DNA of 14,857 nt from Clostridiales bacterium UBA6981 (GCA_002450075.1 DJYJ01000068.1:1772-16628); one strand, 5' to 3'; numbered from the stretch's first letter, positions 1 through 6,364 are shown. Notes: generated by a model from the letters alone, not told the origin. Numbers and translations are program-made.

Positions 1-398
1 ACGAAACGCTCGAACTTGGGATCGGGGTTGCCCTTGATCATGGCGGCGACAACATCGTCGTTCAGACCGAGGTTGAGGATCGTGTCCATCATGCCGGGCA
101 TGGAGGCACGGGCGCCGCTGCGGACGGAGACGAGGAGGGGATTTTCGAGATCGCCGAATTTTTTGCCGTTGATCTGCTCGATCTTCTCGACATACTCCAT
201 GACCTGGGCCATGATCTCGTCGTTGATCTGACGGCCGTCGTCATAGTACTTGGTGCAGGCTTCGGTGGTGATGGTGAAGCCCTGGGGAACGGGCAGACCG
301 ATATTGGTCATTTCCGCCAGGTTCGCGCCCTTGCCGCCGAGCAGCTCGCGCATGTTCGCATTGCCTTCGGAAAACAGGTAGACATACTTTTTGCTCAT
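1..398 (-). CDS. ppdK: Pyruvate, phosphate dikinase, N-terminal part (runs off the left edge)
   Basis: This enzyme interconverts pyruvate, ATP and phosphate with PEP, AMP and pyrophosphate in the cytoplasm. In anaerobic Clostridia it links glycolysis and gluconeogenesis at the PEP/pyruvate node. Only the first 132 codons are present; the family is usually about 870-900 residues, so most of the gene lies beyond base 1. The visible part begins MSKKYVYLFSEGNANMRELL, then has GGKGANLAEM (about residues 21-30) and SVRSGARASMPGMMDT (about 96-111), both hallmarks of the nucleotide-binding N-terminal domain. The start at 398 is preceded by a good GAAAGGA site. The gene is on the same strand as rsmA, 124 bases downstream of it, but has its own candidate promoter in the gap. 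Identification is secure; only the truncation by the window edge limits it. Confidence 0.95.
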   Translation of the reverse strand, partial: MSKKYVYLFSEGNANMRELLGGKGANLAEMTNIGLPVPQGFTITTEACTKYYDDGRQINDEIMAQVMEYVEKIEQINGKKFGDLENPLLVSVRSGARASMPGMMDTILNLGLNDDVVAAMIKGNPDPKFERF

Positions 399-461
399 GT
401 GTTTTTCGATCCTTTCTATTTTTCAAAACTCTATGCAAGTCAGGGATTTCTCGCAAATGGT

Positions 462-491
462 AGAATAACACATCCCGGCGGGATTTATCAA
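462..491 (-). promoter_or_regulatory. Candidate sigma-A promoter of ppdK with a palindrome in the spacer
   Basis: On the minus strand TTGATA (486-491) and TATTCT (462-467) are separated by 18 bases. The -10 is preceded by TGT, giving an extended -10. The spacer contains a 13-base palindrome, ATCCC-GGC-GGGAT (472-484), which could be an operator. The match to consensus is moderate (TATTCT is 4 of 6). The distance to the ppdK start leaves a leader of roughly 55-60 bases. No convincing terminator separates rsmA from this promoter, so read-through from rsmA is possible. Confidence 0.5.
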
Positions 492-522
492 TACATTTTC
501 CGCACAAAGCGGGACATTTCTT

Positions 523-1377
523 TCACAATCTTTTGGCCAATTCGTCTGTAAGCGCAACAAACGAGCCCAGATCGAGCGCTTCGCCGCGGATACGGACGTC
601 GAGCCCGACCGTCTCCTGCGCCTGCTCGACCGTCGCACGCTCGCAGCCGAGGCCGGAGGAGAGGGCGTTGGCGAGCGTTTTGCGCCGCTGGTTGAAGGCC
701 GCCCGTATGATTCTAAACAATAATTCCTCATCCGATACCGCACAGGGCTTTTCTTCCCGCCTTGTCAGCCGGATGACCGAGGAGGTCACCTTGGGCTGGG
801 GGTGGAAGCAGTGGGGCGGGACGTCAAAGAGGAGCTCCGGGTGCGTGTACCACTGGACAAAGAGAGAAAAGGCGCCGTAATCGGGCGTGTTCGGCGCGGC
901 GCAGATCCGCCGCGCGACCTCGCGCTGGATCATGACGGTGATCGTCTCGAAGCAGCCCGAGCGGATCAGCGCGGTTAAGACAGGGCTGGTGACGTTGTAG
1001 GGCAGATTGGCGCAGACGACGGGACGCAGGCCGCCAAAATGCTCCGCGACCAGGGCGGGGATATTCTGCTTCAAGATGTCGCCGAAGAGGATCTCGACGT
1101 TGGGATAGGGCGCCATCGTCTCGCGCAGGACGGGGGCGAGGGAGCGGTCAAGCTCGACAGAGAGCACCCTGCCCGCGCGCGCTGCCAGCTGCTCTGTCAG
1201 GCAGCCGACACCGGGGCCGATCTCCAGGACGCCTGTTTTTTCGTCAAGGGCGGCGCTCTCGGCGATGTCGGACGGCACCCAGGCGACGGTCAGAAAATTC
1301 TGACCCATCGACTTGGAAAAGCGGAAGCCGTTGCGGCGCAGCAGCTCCTGGATCTCGTTATAGTCAGTCAGATTCAT
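523..1377 (-). CDS. rsmA: 16S rRNA (adenine1518-N6/adenine1519-N6)-dimethyltransferase RsmA (KsgA)
   Basis: RsmA uses S-adenosylmethionine to dimethylate two adjacent adenines near the 3' end of 16S rRNA, a late check in small-subunit assembly. The 284-residue length is normal for the family. Visible motifs are the N-terminal KSMGQNFL (22-29), the SAM-binding LEIGPGVGCLT (51-61), the catalytic NLPYNVTSP (124-132), and a C-terminal FHPQPKVTSSVIRL (191-204) followed by RRKTLANAL (231-239). The usual motif reads NLPYxVTTP or similar, so the key N-L-P-Y is intact. The ATG at 1377 lies only 3 bases after the trmD stop. Its ribosome site (AAGGTG) is inside the last codons of trmD, so translation is probably coupled to trmD. 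It is the third gene of the rimM-trmD-rsmA operon. Confidence 0.95.
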   Translation of the reverse strand: MNLTDYNEIQELLRRNGFRFSKSMGQNFLTVAWVPSDIAESAALDEKTGVLEIGPGVGCLTEQLAARAGRVLSVELDRSLAPVLRETMAPYPNVEILFGDILKQNIPALVAEHFGGLRPVVCANLPYNVTSPVLTALIRSGCFETITVMIQREVARRICAAPNTPDYGAFSLFVQWYTHPELLFDVPPHCFHPQPKVTSSVIRLTRREEKPCAVSDEELLFRIIRAAFNQRRKTLANALSSGLGCERATVEQAQETVGLDVRIRGEALDLGSFVALTDELAKRL

Positions 1378-1380
1378 AGC

Positions 1381-2676
1381 TTATCGTCTCACCTTGATGA
1401 TTTTTTCGTAGCACTGGCGGGCGCTGTCGTGGTCTTTCTCCACATCGCCGATGTCGACGTTGCCGCGGTAGCGATAGCCGCATTCACGCAGCAGGCGCTG
1501 CATGGGCTTGTTTTTGCGGTGGGTATCCGTGCGGATGCAGCGCAGCCCGAGCGAGAGCACATGCTCGTCGGCAAAGCGCATCATCTTCTGCGCCATGCCG
1601 CTGCCGCGGTATTTGGCCGCGACCGCGCCGCGGTGCAGCACGGCATAGTCCATCCCCTCGGTCCATTTGCCGTCGGTGATGGCGTCATAGGAAGGCTCCG
1701 GGCGCGTGGAGATCGTGAGGAAGGCGGCGATCTCGTCGCCGTGCAGCAGGACGAAGCATTCGCCGCGCTCGAGATCGGGGCGGAAGTTCTCGGCCGCGGG
1801 ATAGGGCCCCTGCCACTGGTCGACGCGCAGCTTTTTGAGGCTTGCGCGCGCCTCGTCCACGATGGCGAGGATGGCGGGCAGATCCTCCTCCGTCGCTGCG
1901 CGGGCGGTGACGGGCGCGGTGAGCGCGACGCGGCGGCGCTCCGCCTTGACCTCCTCAAAGAGCTTTCGGTCGCTCTCATTCTCGGGCGTAAAGCACGCGA
2001 ACAGATCGGGACGCTTTTCCTTCGTGCGGAGGAACTGCTGCTTCCGGCGCCATTTTTCCACCTTTTCGTGGTCGCCGTTCAGGAGCACCTGGGGCACTTC
2101 CCTGCCCTCCCAGATCTCGGGGCGGGTATATTGGGGATATTCGAGAAGGCCGTCCCAGTGGCTCTCGCCGATATAGCACTGCTCGTCCGCGAGCACGCCG
2201 GGCACGAGCCGGCAGACCGAGTCGGCCACGGCCATCGCCGCGATCTCGCCGCCGGTCAGCACGAAGTCGCCGAGCGAGATCTCCTCGTCGACGCACTGCT
2301 CGATAAAGCGCTCGTCCACGCCCTCGTAATGGCCGCAGACCAGCACCAGATGGTCATAGTCGCGCGCAAGTCGTTTGGCCGTCTCCTGGGTGTAGGGGCT
2401 GCCCTGGGGCGTGAGATAGATCACGCGGCTGCGCTTCCCTGCCGCGGTCGCCATGACGCTGTCCAAGCAGCTTTTGAGCGGCTGGGCCATCATCACGCAG
2501 CCCCAGCCGCCGCCGTAGGGGTAGTCGTCGACCTGGTTCTGCCGGTTTTCGGTATAGTCGCGGATCTGGACGCAGTTGATCTCCACCGCGCCCTTTTTCG
2601 CCGCGCGGCCGATGATGCTCTCGTGCAGGACGGCGTGGACCGTATCCGGGAAGAGCGTTAAGATGTCGATTCGCAT
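1381..2676 (-). CDS. trmD: tRNA (guanine37-N1)-methyltransferase TrmD fused to a GNAT acetyltransferase domain
   Basis: TrmD methylates G37 next to the anticodon with S-adenosylmethionine, preventing frameshifting. Residues 1 to about 245 are a full-length SPOUT/TrmD: MRIDILTLFP start, YGGGWGCVM (54-62), YLTPQG (87-92), CGHYEGVDERF (114-124), EISLGDFVLTGGE (132-144) and GLLEYPQYTRP (176-186). Ordinary TrmD ends near 240-250; this protein continues in the same frame to 431. Residues about 256-428 look like a complete GNAT fold: ARAATEEDLPAIL (259-271), VLLHGDEIAAF (309-319), the acetyl-CoA loop AVAAKYRGSGMAQKMM (351-366), and IRTDTHRKNKPMQRLL (381-396). No Met lies in the linker, so separate re-initiation is unlikely. 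The acetyl acceptor is unknown; a tRNA- or ribosome-related substrate would be speculation. AGGTGA lies 8 bases before the ATG. The upstream neighbour is rimM and the downstream one rsmA. Confidence 0.93.
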   Translation of the reverse strand: MRIDILTLFPDTVHAVLHESIIGRAAKKGAVEINCVQIRDYTENRQNQVDDYPYGGGWGCVMMAQPLKSCLDSVMATAAGKRSRVIYLTPQGSPYTQETAKRLARDYDHLVLVCGHYEGVDERFIEQCVDEEISLGDFVLTGGEIAAMAVADSVCRLVPGVLADEQCYIGESHWDGLLEYPQYTRPEIWEGREVPQVLLNGDHEKVEKWRRKQQFLRTKEKRPDLFACFTPENESDRKLFEEVKAERRRVALTAPVTARAATEEDLPAILAIVDEARASLKKLRVDQWQGPYPAAENFRPDLERGECFVLLHGDEIAAFLTISTRPEPSYDAITDGKWTEGMDYAVLHRGAVAAKYRGSGMAQKMMRFADEHVLSLGLRCIRTDTHRKNKPMQRLLRECGYRYRGNVDIGDVEKDHDSARQCYEKIIKVRR

Positions 2677-2721
2677 ATACAGTTCACCTGCCTGTTTGAT
2701 GTGTCTCGTGGGTCGTGACGA

Positions 2722-2768
2722 CCCCTCCGTCAGCCCGCGGCTGACACCTCCCCTTGCGCAGGGGAGGC
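2722..2768. repeat. Two-hairpin intergenic repeat, copy A (between rimM and trmD)
   Basis: After a CCCCTCC lead comes a first hairpin, GTCAGCC-CGC-GGCTGAC (2729-2745). A second follows one base later, CCTCCCC-TTGCGCA-GGGGAGG (2747-2767). The same architecture with compensating base changes occurs at 7164-7212. It sits in the 93-base gap between the rimM stop and trmD start, so it is transcribed within the operon. Neither hairpin is followed by a T-run on either strand, so it is not a simple terminator. Such elements are, in my recollection, common between genes of Oscillospiraceae. A role as an RNA processing or stability element is inference. Confidence 0.75.
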
Positions 2769-2769
2769 A

Positions 2770-3252
2770 TTACATGCCCTCGATCAGATGGACGCGGATC
2801 TCTTCCTTTTCCGCGTCGATGCCCAGAATAAACTCCCGCACGGCGGGGATCAGATGCTCGCTCTCGCCGCGCACGACATAAAGCATGGAGGCCGGCGTCT
2901 CGAACGCGTCGACGAGCTTGCCGACCGCATGGCCGTCCTCGTCGACGACCGTGAAGCCCAGGATGTCCTGGACGAAGAATTCGCCGTCCTTCATGCGCGC
3001 GTCGGCGCGCAGGATCTCGACGGTCTTTCCCTTCAGCGCCATGGCGGCATTGATATCCTCCACGCCCTCGAGACGGGCGATGATGAACTGCTTGTGCTCG
3101 CGCGCGGAAAGGATCCTTTTCTCCGCGCCGTTTATGAACAGGCGCTTGAAGGTCTTGAAAAACGCGGGCGAATCGAGCCAAACCTCGATCTTGACCTCGC
3201 CGGAGACGCCGTGGGTGTTGACGATCCTGCCCGCTTCGACATATTGCTTCAT
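2770..3252 (-). CDS. rimM: Ribosome maturation factor RimM
   Basis: RimM binds ribosomal protein S19 and helps assemble the head of the 30S subunit, aiding 16S rRNA processing. The protein is 160 residues from the ATG at 3252, normal for the family. It starts MKQYVEAGRIVNTHGVSGEV, the typical RimM opening (GxIxxxHGxxGEV). The N-terminal barrel ends near residue 80, and the C-terminal PRC-barrel follows, with DILGFTVVDEDGHAVGKLVD at about 95-114 and LIPAVREFI at about 133-141. A GTG 24 bases further upstream (3276) would add eight residues. It is rejected as the start because AAGGAG lies 8 bases before the ATG at 3252 and downstream of that GTG. It is the first gene of the rimM-trmD-rsmA unit. 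The usual flanking rpsP and rplS are not adjacent here. Confidence 0.94.
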   Translation of the reverse strand: MKQYVEAGRIVNTHGVSGEVKIEVWLDSPAFFKTFKRLFINGAEKRILSAREHKQFIIARLEGVEDINAAMALKGKTVEILRADARMKDGEFFVQDILGFTVVDEDGHAVGKLVDAFETPASMLYVVRGESEHLIPAVREFILGIDAEKEEIRVHLIEGM

Positions 3253-3285
3253 GGCACATGCTCCTTTTTCTGTCACTAAAGGTTT

Positions 3286-3314
3286 ATTTTAGCATATACA
3301 GGGAGTTTTGCCAA
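3286..3314 (-). promoter_or_regulatory. Sigma-A promoter of the rimM-trmD-rsmA operon
   Basis: On the minus strand TTGGCA (3309-3314) and TAAAAT (3286-3291) are separated by exactly 17 bases, and TGC before the -10 makes an extended -10. It lies about 35 bases ahead of the rimM ATG. It follows the terminator that ends the preceding CoA-transferase/deacylase unit, so it fits as the operon's own promoter. Confidence 0.75.
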
Positions 3315-3328
3315 CCAAATCCTTTGCG

Positions 3329-3356
3329 AAAAAAAAGCTCCCGATAGAGGAGCTTT
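3329..3356 (-). terminator. Intrinsic terminator after the ProX-type deacylase gene
   Basis: Read on the minus strand, AAAGCTCC pairs with GGAGCTTT (3349-3356 with 3334-3341, 7-base loop) and is followed by a run of T's (plus-strand A's from 3329). It begins 8 bases after the stop codon at 3364 and closes the CoA-transferase/deacylase operon. Confidence 0.85.
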
Positions 3357-3363
3357 CCTGCAC

Positions 3364-3918
3364 TTATTCCGGATCCCACGGTAGGTTTACATAAGTCGGA
3401 TCATGCCGGAGCGCGGGGATCAGCTTTTCACGCACGTCCTCCGTGGTGAGGCAGAGAGACGAGGTGTTTTTGCAGGGGTGGCAGCCGAAGAAGGGCTCGG
3501 CCGTGAGATCGCGGTCGACGAGAAGGTGCACGGCGCGGTCGGTGTCGTTCATCAGCCCCAGCAGGCTGACCGAGCCGGGCGTGACGCCCAGCAGGCGCTC
3601 CATGTCCGCTGCGCCGGCAAAGCTGAGGCGCGACGAGCCGATCTGGGCCGAGAGATACTTGGTCTTGAAGGGCTTGCTGCCGGGCATGATGAGCAGGTAA
3701 AACGCCGTCTGCTGGCGGTTGCAGAGAAAGAGGTTCTTGCAGATCGTGCAGCCGAGCAGCGCCTCGACCTCGCGGCAGGCCTCGATCGTGTCGGCGTGCT
3801 CGTGGTCGACGCGGAAATATTCGATGCCGAGGCGGTCGAGCAGGTCATAACTGCGCTCCTCGCGCTCTTCGCGCTTCTCCGTCGGGCGGCCGCGGTAACG
3901 GGTACGGTCGATCTCCAT
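3364..3918 (-). CDS. YbaK/ProX-type prolyl-tRNA editing deacylase (probable Ala-tRNA(Pro) deacylase)
   Basis: Proteins of this family hydrolyse tRNA(Pro) wrongly charged with a smaller amino acid, usually alanine, as free-standing editing factors. The protein is 184 residues from the ATG at 3918, slightly longer than the 160-170 typical because of a charged N-terminal lead (about 1-22). Family signatures are CKNLFLCNRQQTAFYL (60-75), VTPGSVSLLGLMND (112-125) and GCHPCKNTSSLCLTTEDV (145-162). The conserved Lys of KNLFL and the H-P/N-T strand point to the ProXp-ala/PrdX branch rather than YbaK (Cys-tRNA(Pro)). A longer reading from 3969 is unlikely: GAGGTG lies just ahead of the ATG at 3918, and the longer form would overlap the CoA-transferase gene. 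It is 4 bases downstream of the CoA-transferase stop, so the two are co-transcribed. The exact misacyl substrate cannot be told from sequence. Confidence 0.88.
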   Translation of the reverse strand: MEIDRTRYRGRPTEKREEREERSYDLLDRLGIEYFRVDHEHADTIEACREVEALLGCTICKNLFLCNRQQTAFYLLIMPGSKPFKTKYLSAQIGSSRLSFAGAADMERLLGVTPGSVSLLGLMNDTDRAVHLLVDRDLTAEPFFGCHPCKNTSSLCLTTEDVREKLIPALRHDPTYVNLPWDPE

Positions 3919-3922
3919 AAGC

Positions 3923-5257
3923 TCACCTCTTGTTGTGCGGCAGCCAGATCTTCTGCTGCTCCGCCGCACGGATCAGCTCCTCGCGGAAATCGGGATGCGC
4001 GAGCGAGATCAGCGCCTCGGCCCGCTCCCAGGTGGACTTGCCCGCGAGATTGGCCGCGCCGTATTCCGTGGCGATATAATAGACCTCGCTGCGCGGGGTG
4101 GTGACGATGTCGCCGCCGAAGCGCGGCAGGATGCGCGAATGGCGCACGCCCGCCTTGTCGACAAAGCTGGAGGACATGCAGAGGAAGGAAAGGCCGTCCT
4201 TCGCCGCCGTGGCGCCGTTGACAAAGTCGAGCTGGCCGCCCGTGCCGCTGATCTGGCGGGTGCCGACACTCTCCGAGCAGACCTGGCCGTAGAGGTCGGC
4301 CGCCAGGCAGCCGTTGATCGAGATCATCGAATCATTTTGGGAAATGACCGGGGTTGAGTTTACATAACGCAGCGAGTATCCCTCGATCTCCGGGTTGTTG
4401 TCCAGCCAGTCGTAAAAGGCGCGGGAGCCGATCGCGAGGCCGAGGACACCCACGCCGGGGTGCAGGCTCTTGCGGCGGTTGGTCAGCTTGCCGGCGCGGT
4501 GCATGGCGAGATAGCCGTCGGAGGCGAGCTCGGTGTGCATGCCGAGATCCTTCAGGTCGGAACCCGCGATCAGCTCGCCGATCGCGTTGGGCACGCCGCC
4601 GATGCCGAGCTGGATCGTCGCGCCGTCGCGGATATGGGGAAAGACGAAAGAGGCGATCTTCTTTTCGATGTCGCTTGCCGGGGGCGTGGGCATCTCCCAG
4701 AGGGGATGCGGCTCGGCCTCGACGATCATGTCCACCTTATCGAGCGGCAGCCTGGGCGATTCGCCGCCGATGCGCGGCAGGGCGGCGTTCACCTCGACGA
4801 TCACGGTCTTGGCGTTTTCGACGATCGAGCAGACGGCCCCCTGGGCGCCGGAGAGGTTGAAGTTCCCCTCGCCGTCCATCGGCGCGACGGAAATCATCGC
4901 GACGTCGGTCGTGAGGAAGTTTTCATAGTACCAGCCCATATTGCGGAAGACCATCGGCGTGAAAAAGGCGCGGCCGCGGTCGCACAAGCGGCGCTCGTAG
5001 GCCGAGCAGTGCCAGGTGTTGTAAATGAAATGATCGGCCTCCGGGTCGCATTCGACGACGGCGAGCGGCCCCTGGAGCAGGTTGCCGCGTACCTTGACGG
5101 CGCGCAGCTCGTCCCGGCGCCCGGCCAGGGCGGCGTCGAGCGCGGCGGGATAGGAGTTGTTGGAGCCGTAGTCGACCCAGTCACCGTTTTTGACGATCTT
5201 GACGGCCTCGTCCGCGGTGCGGAGCTTGGCGCGGTATTCGGAAAGGAGATCCATCAT
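3923..5257 (-). CDS. Acetate-dependent CoA-transferase (butyryl-CoA / 4-hydroxybutyryl-CoA:acetate type)
   Basis: The enzyme moves coenzyme A between an acyl-CoA and acetate. In gut butyrate producers this is commonly the last step, turning butyryl-CoA plus acetate into butyrate plus acetyl-CoA. The 444-residue length fits the butyryl/4-hydroxybutyryl-CoA transferase branch of the acetyl-CoA hydrolase/transferase family. Visible motifs are FFTPMVFRNM (98-107), ISVAPMDGEGNFNLS (122-136), the CoA loop QLGIGGVPNAIG (216-227), MHTELASDG (240-248), whose Glu-243 matches the expected catalytic glutamate, and SESVGTRQISGTGGQLDF (328-345). Two adjacent Met codons exist (5257 and 5254); AGGAGG is 4 or 7 bases away respectively, so 5254 may be the true start. 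The acyl substrate is uncertain: butyryl, 4-hydroxybutyryl and propionyl all occur in the family. It leads the operon with the editing deacylase. Confidence 0.9.
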   Translation of the reverse strand: MMDLLSEYRAKLRTADEAVKIVKNGDWVDYGSNNSYPAALDAALAGRRDELRAVKVRGNLLQGPLAVVECDPEADHFIYNTWHCSAYERRLCDRGRAFFTPMVFRNMGWYYENFLTTDVAMISVAPMDGEGNFNLSGAQGAVCSIVENAKTVIVEVNAALPRIGGESPRLPLDKVDMIVEAEPHPLWEMPTPPASDIEKKIASFVFPHIRDGATIQLGIGGVPNAIGELIAGSDLKDLGMHTELASDGYLAMHRAGKLTNRRKSLHPGVGVLGLAIGSRAFYDWLDNNPEIEGYSLRYVNSTPVISQNDSMISINGCLAADLYGQVCSESVGTRQISGTGGQLDFVNGATAAKDGLSFLCMSSSFVDKAGVRHSRILPRFGGDIVTTPRSEVYYIATEYGAANLAGKSTWERAEALISLAHPDFREELIRAAEQQKIWLPHNKR

Positions 5258-5284
5258 GTTGCCTCCTGTGTTTTTGTCAAAAAA

Positions 5285-5313
5285 AGTATATCACGAACGG
5301 TGAAAGGAGTAAA
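5285..5313 (-). promoter_or_regulatory. Promoter of the CoA-transferase operon
   Basis: The minus strand carries TTTACT (5308-5313), a 17-base spacer and TATACT (5285-5290), with TGA directly before the -10 (extended -10). It lies about 28 bases before the CoA-transferase ATG and just beyond the terminator of ribU, so it should give the operon an independent transcript. Confidence 0.65.
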
Positions 5314-5348
5314 GGAAAAGCTCCCTGCGGGCAGGGAGCTTTTCCTTT
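5311..5348 (-). terminator. Intrinsic terminator after ribU (18-bp stem)
   Basis: A perfect inverted repeat: bases 5311-5328 pair with 5331-5348 around a GG centre. The core is CTCCCTGC/GCAGGGAG, flanked by AAAGGAAAAG and its complement. On the minus strand it lies 8 bases after the ribU stop and gives T-rich flanks. The outer few bases overlap the -35 of the CoA-transferase promoter. Confidence 0.85.
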
Positions 5349-5355
5349 TGTTTGA

Positions 5356-6081
5356 TCACGCCTTTTTGGCCTTGCGCTCGGCGCGTCGGGCGTCGCCCTT
5401 GTGGAGCAGGGGCGAGATGCGCTTGTAGAGCAGGAAAGTCAAAAGCGAGACGACGGCGCCCTTGAGCAGATTGAAGGGCACGACGGCAAAGAGCACAAGC
5501 GTCGAGACGCTGGTGATATGCGAGTTGACCTTGGTGCCCATGCCGATGATGGCCTCCATGGGCATGCCGTAGAGCGCGGCAAACTTCGGCAGCAGATAGA
5601 CCGCGTTGAACGCGCTGCCGAAAACCGTCATGCAGAGCGTGCCGACGACAAGGCCGATGAGCGCGCTCTTCTTGCCGGGCTTTGCGTGATAGACAAGGCT
5701 CGCGGGCAGGATGAACGAGCAGCCGACGGCAAAGTTCGCAAAATCGCCGACGAAGGCCGTCGTCGTGCCCTTCAGGAGCAGCTTGACCAGCACCTTGACG
5801 AGCTCCGCCGTCACGCCGGCGACCGGGCCGAGGTAAAAGGTGCAGATCAGGATCGGCAGCTCGCTAAGGTCGATCTTATAGAACGGCGGCGCGAAGGGCA
5901 GCGGGATTTCGACGAGCATCAGCACGCCCGCCATCGCGGCGAAGATCGCCGTGTAGGTAACGTAGTGCGTACCGGAGAAGGCCTTGATGTCACGGCAGAG
6001 CTTTTTCTGCAGAAAGGCCGCGACGAGCATGATGGCCGCGAAGATCGCGAGACAGGTGAGGATGAATTTCAGATTTTCCAT
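5356..6081 (-). CDS. ribU: ECF transporter substrate-binding (S) component for riboflavin, RibU type
   Basis: RibU is the membrane subunit that captures riboflavin for an energy-coupling-factor transporter. The shared EcfA/A'/T module is not encoded in this window. The protein is 241 residues from the ATG at 6081, which has AAGGAGG 7 bases upstream. Hydrophobic segments are about 5-25, 39-61, 72-92, 108-131, 140-163 and 193-222. The RibU signature is FYKIDLSELPILICTFYLGP (67-86), followed by AGVTAELVK and VGDFANFAVG (111-120). A Lys/Arg-rich tail (224-240) lies on the inside. The first hydrophobic segment is separated from the S-fold core and makes the protein longer than the 190-210 residues usual for RibU. 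The FMN riboswitch in its leader independently supports riboflavin as substrate. Confidence 0.9.
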   Translation of the reverse strand: MENLKFILTCLAIFAAIMLVAAFLQKKLCRDIKAFSGTHYVTYTAIFAAMAGVLMLVEIPLPFAPPFYKIDLSELPILICTFYLGPVAGVTAELVKVLVKLLLKGTTTAFVGDFANFAVGCSFILPASLVYHAKPGKKSALIGLVVGTLCMTVFGSAFNAVYLLPKFAALYGMPMEAIIGMGTKVNSHITSVSTLVLFAVVPFNLLKGAVVSLLTFLLYKRISPLLHKGDARRAERKAKKA

Positions 6082-6115
6082 GGATTTGCCTCCTTTTTTC
6101 TTCTTCGGGGCAAAG

Positions 6116-6145
6116 AAAAAAGCCCGAAGAGACGTCTCTTCGAGC
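6116..6145 (-). terminator. Riboswitch-controlled intrinsic terminator in the ribU leader
   Basis: On the minus strand GCTCGAAGAGAC pairs with GTCTCTTCGGGC (6134-6145 with 6122-6133, one G-T pair), then six T's (6116-6121). It stands between the FMN aptamer and the ribU start codon. It is therefore the expected OFF structure when FMN is bound. Confidence 0.88.
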
Positions 6146-6185
6146 GAACAAAAGCAAGGGCGCCTCTGCGCCAAGGGCACAGAAG

Positions 6186-6329
6186 CCTCTTCTACCATCC
6201 GGACTGTACCGTCGGTACCGGGATTTCACCGGTTCGTGCCCTTTTTGCAGAGGGCTTGCGGACTGTGACCGCCGGCCGGGAATTGACGCCGGTTATCAAA
6301 AAACCGGGATCTCACCCTGCCTCGAAGAT
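6186..6329 (-). ncRNA. FMN riboswitch (RFN element)
   Basis: Read on the minus strand, the conserved RFN blocks appear in order: GAGGCAGGGTGAGATCCCGG, CGGCGGTCACAGTCCGC, ACCGGTGAAATCCCGGTACC, GACGGTACAGTCCGGATGG and AGAAGAGG. The aptamer binds flavin mononucleotide and here precedes ribU with a terminator 40 bases downstream. High FMN should therefore stop transcription of the transporter. An additional small hairpin, CCGG-containing (6289-6294 with 6302-6307), is inserted after the first conserved block. The 5' and 3' limits are approximate. Confidence 0.96.
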
Positions 6330-6335
6330 GCTTTG

Positions 6336-6364
6336 AGTATAGCACCGCGCATAGGCTTTGACAA
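6336..6364 (-). promoter_or_regulatory. Promoter of ribU (leftward)
   Basis: The minus strand has TTGTCA (6359-6364), a 17-base spacer and TATACT (6336-6341), preceded by TGC as an extended -10. Transcription would start just upstream of the FMN aptamer. Its -35 overlaps by five bases the -35 of the rightward promoter at 6358-6386. Confidence 0.8.

Noticed and set aside
1039..2661. 540-codon open frame on the plus strand opposite trmD and rsmA
   Set aside because: It is antisense to two clear conserved genes, resembles no protein family, and is explained by the high GC content leaving few stops.
2722..2768. Hairpins between rimM and trmD as a terminator
   Set aside because: Neither stem is followed by a T-run on the transcribed strand, and the element recurs elsewhere as a repeat.
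3253..3276. Upstream GTG start for rimM
   Set aside because: The AAGGAG ribosome site lies downstream of that GTG and correctly spaced for the ATG at 3252.
4460..5428. 322-codon plus-strand frame opposite the CoA-transferase
   Set aside because: Antisense shadow of a well-conserved gene, crossing its promoter and the terminator.
6082..6198. N-terminal extension of ribU by 39 codons
   Set aside because: The extension translates the end of the FMN riboswitch and the terminator; the AAGGAGG site belongs to the ATG at 6081.
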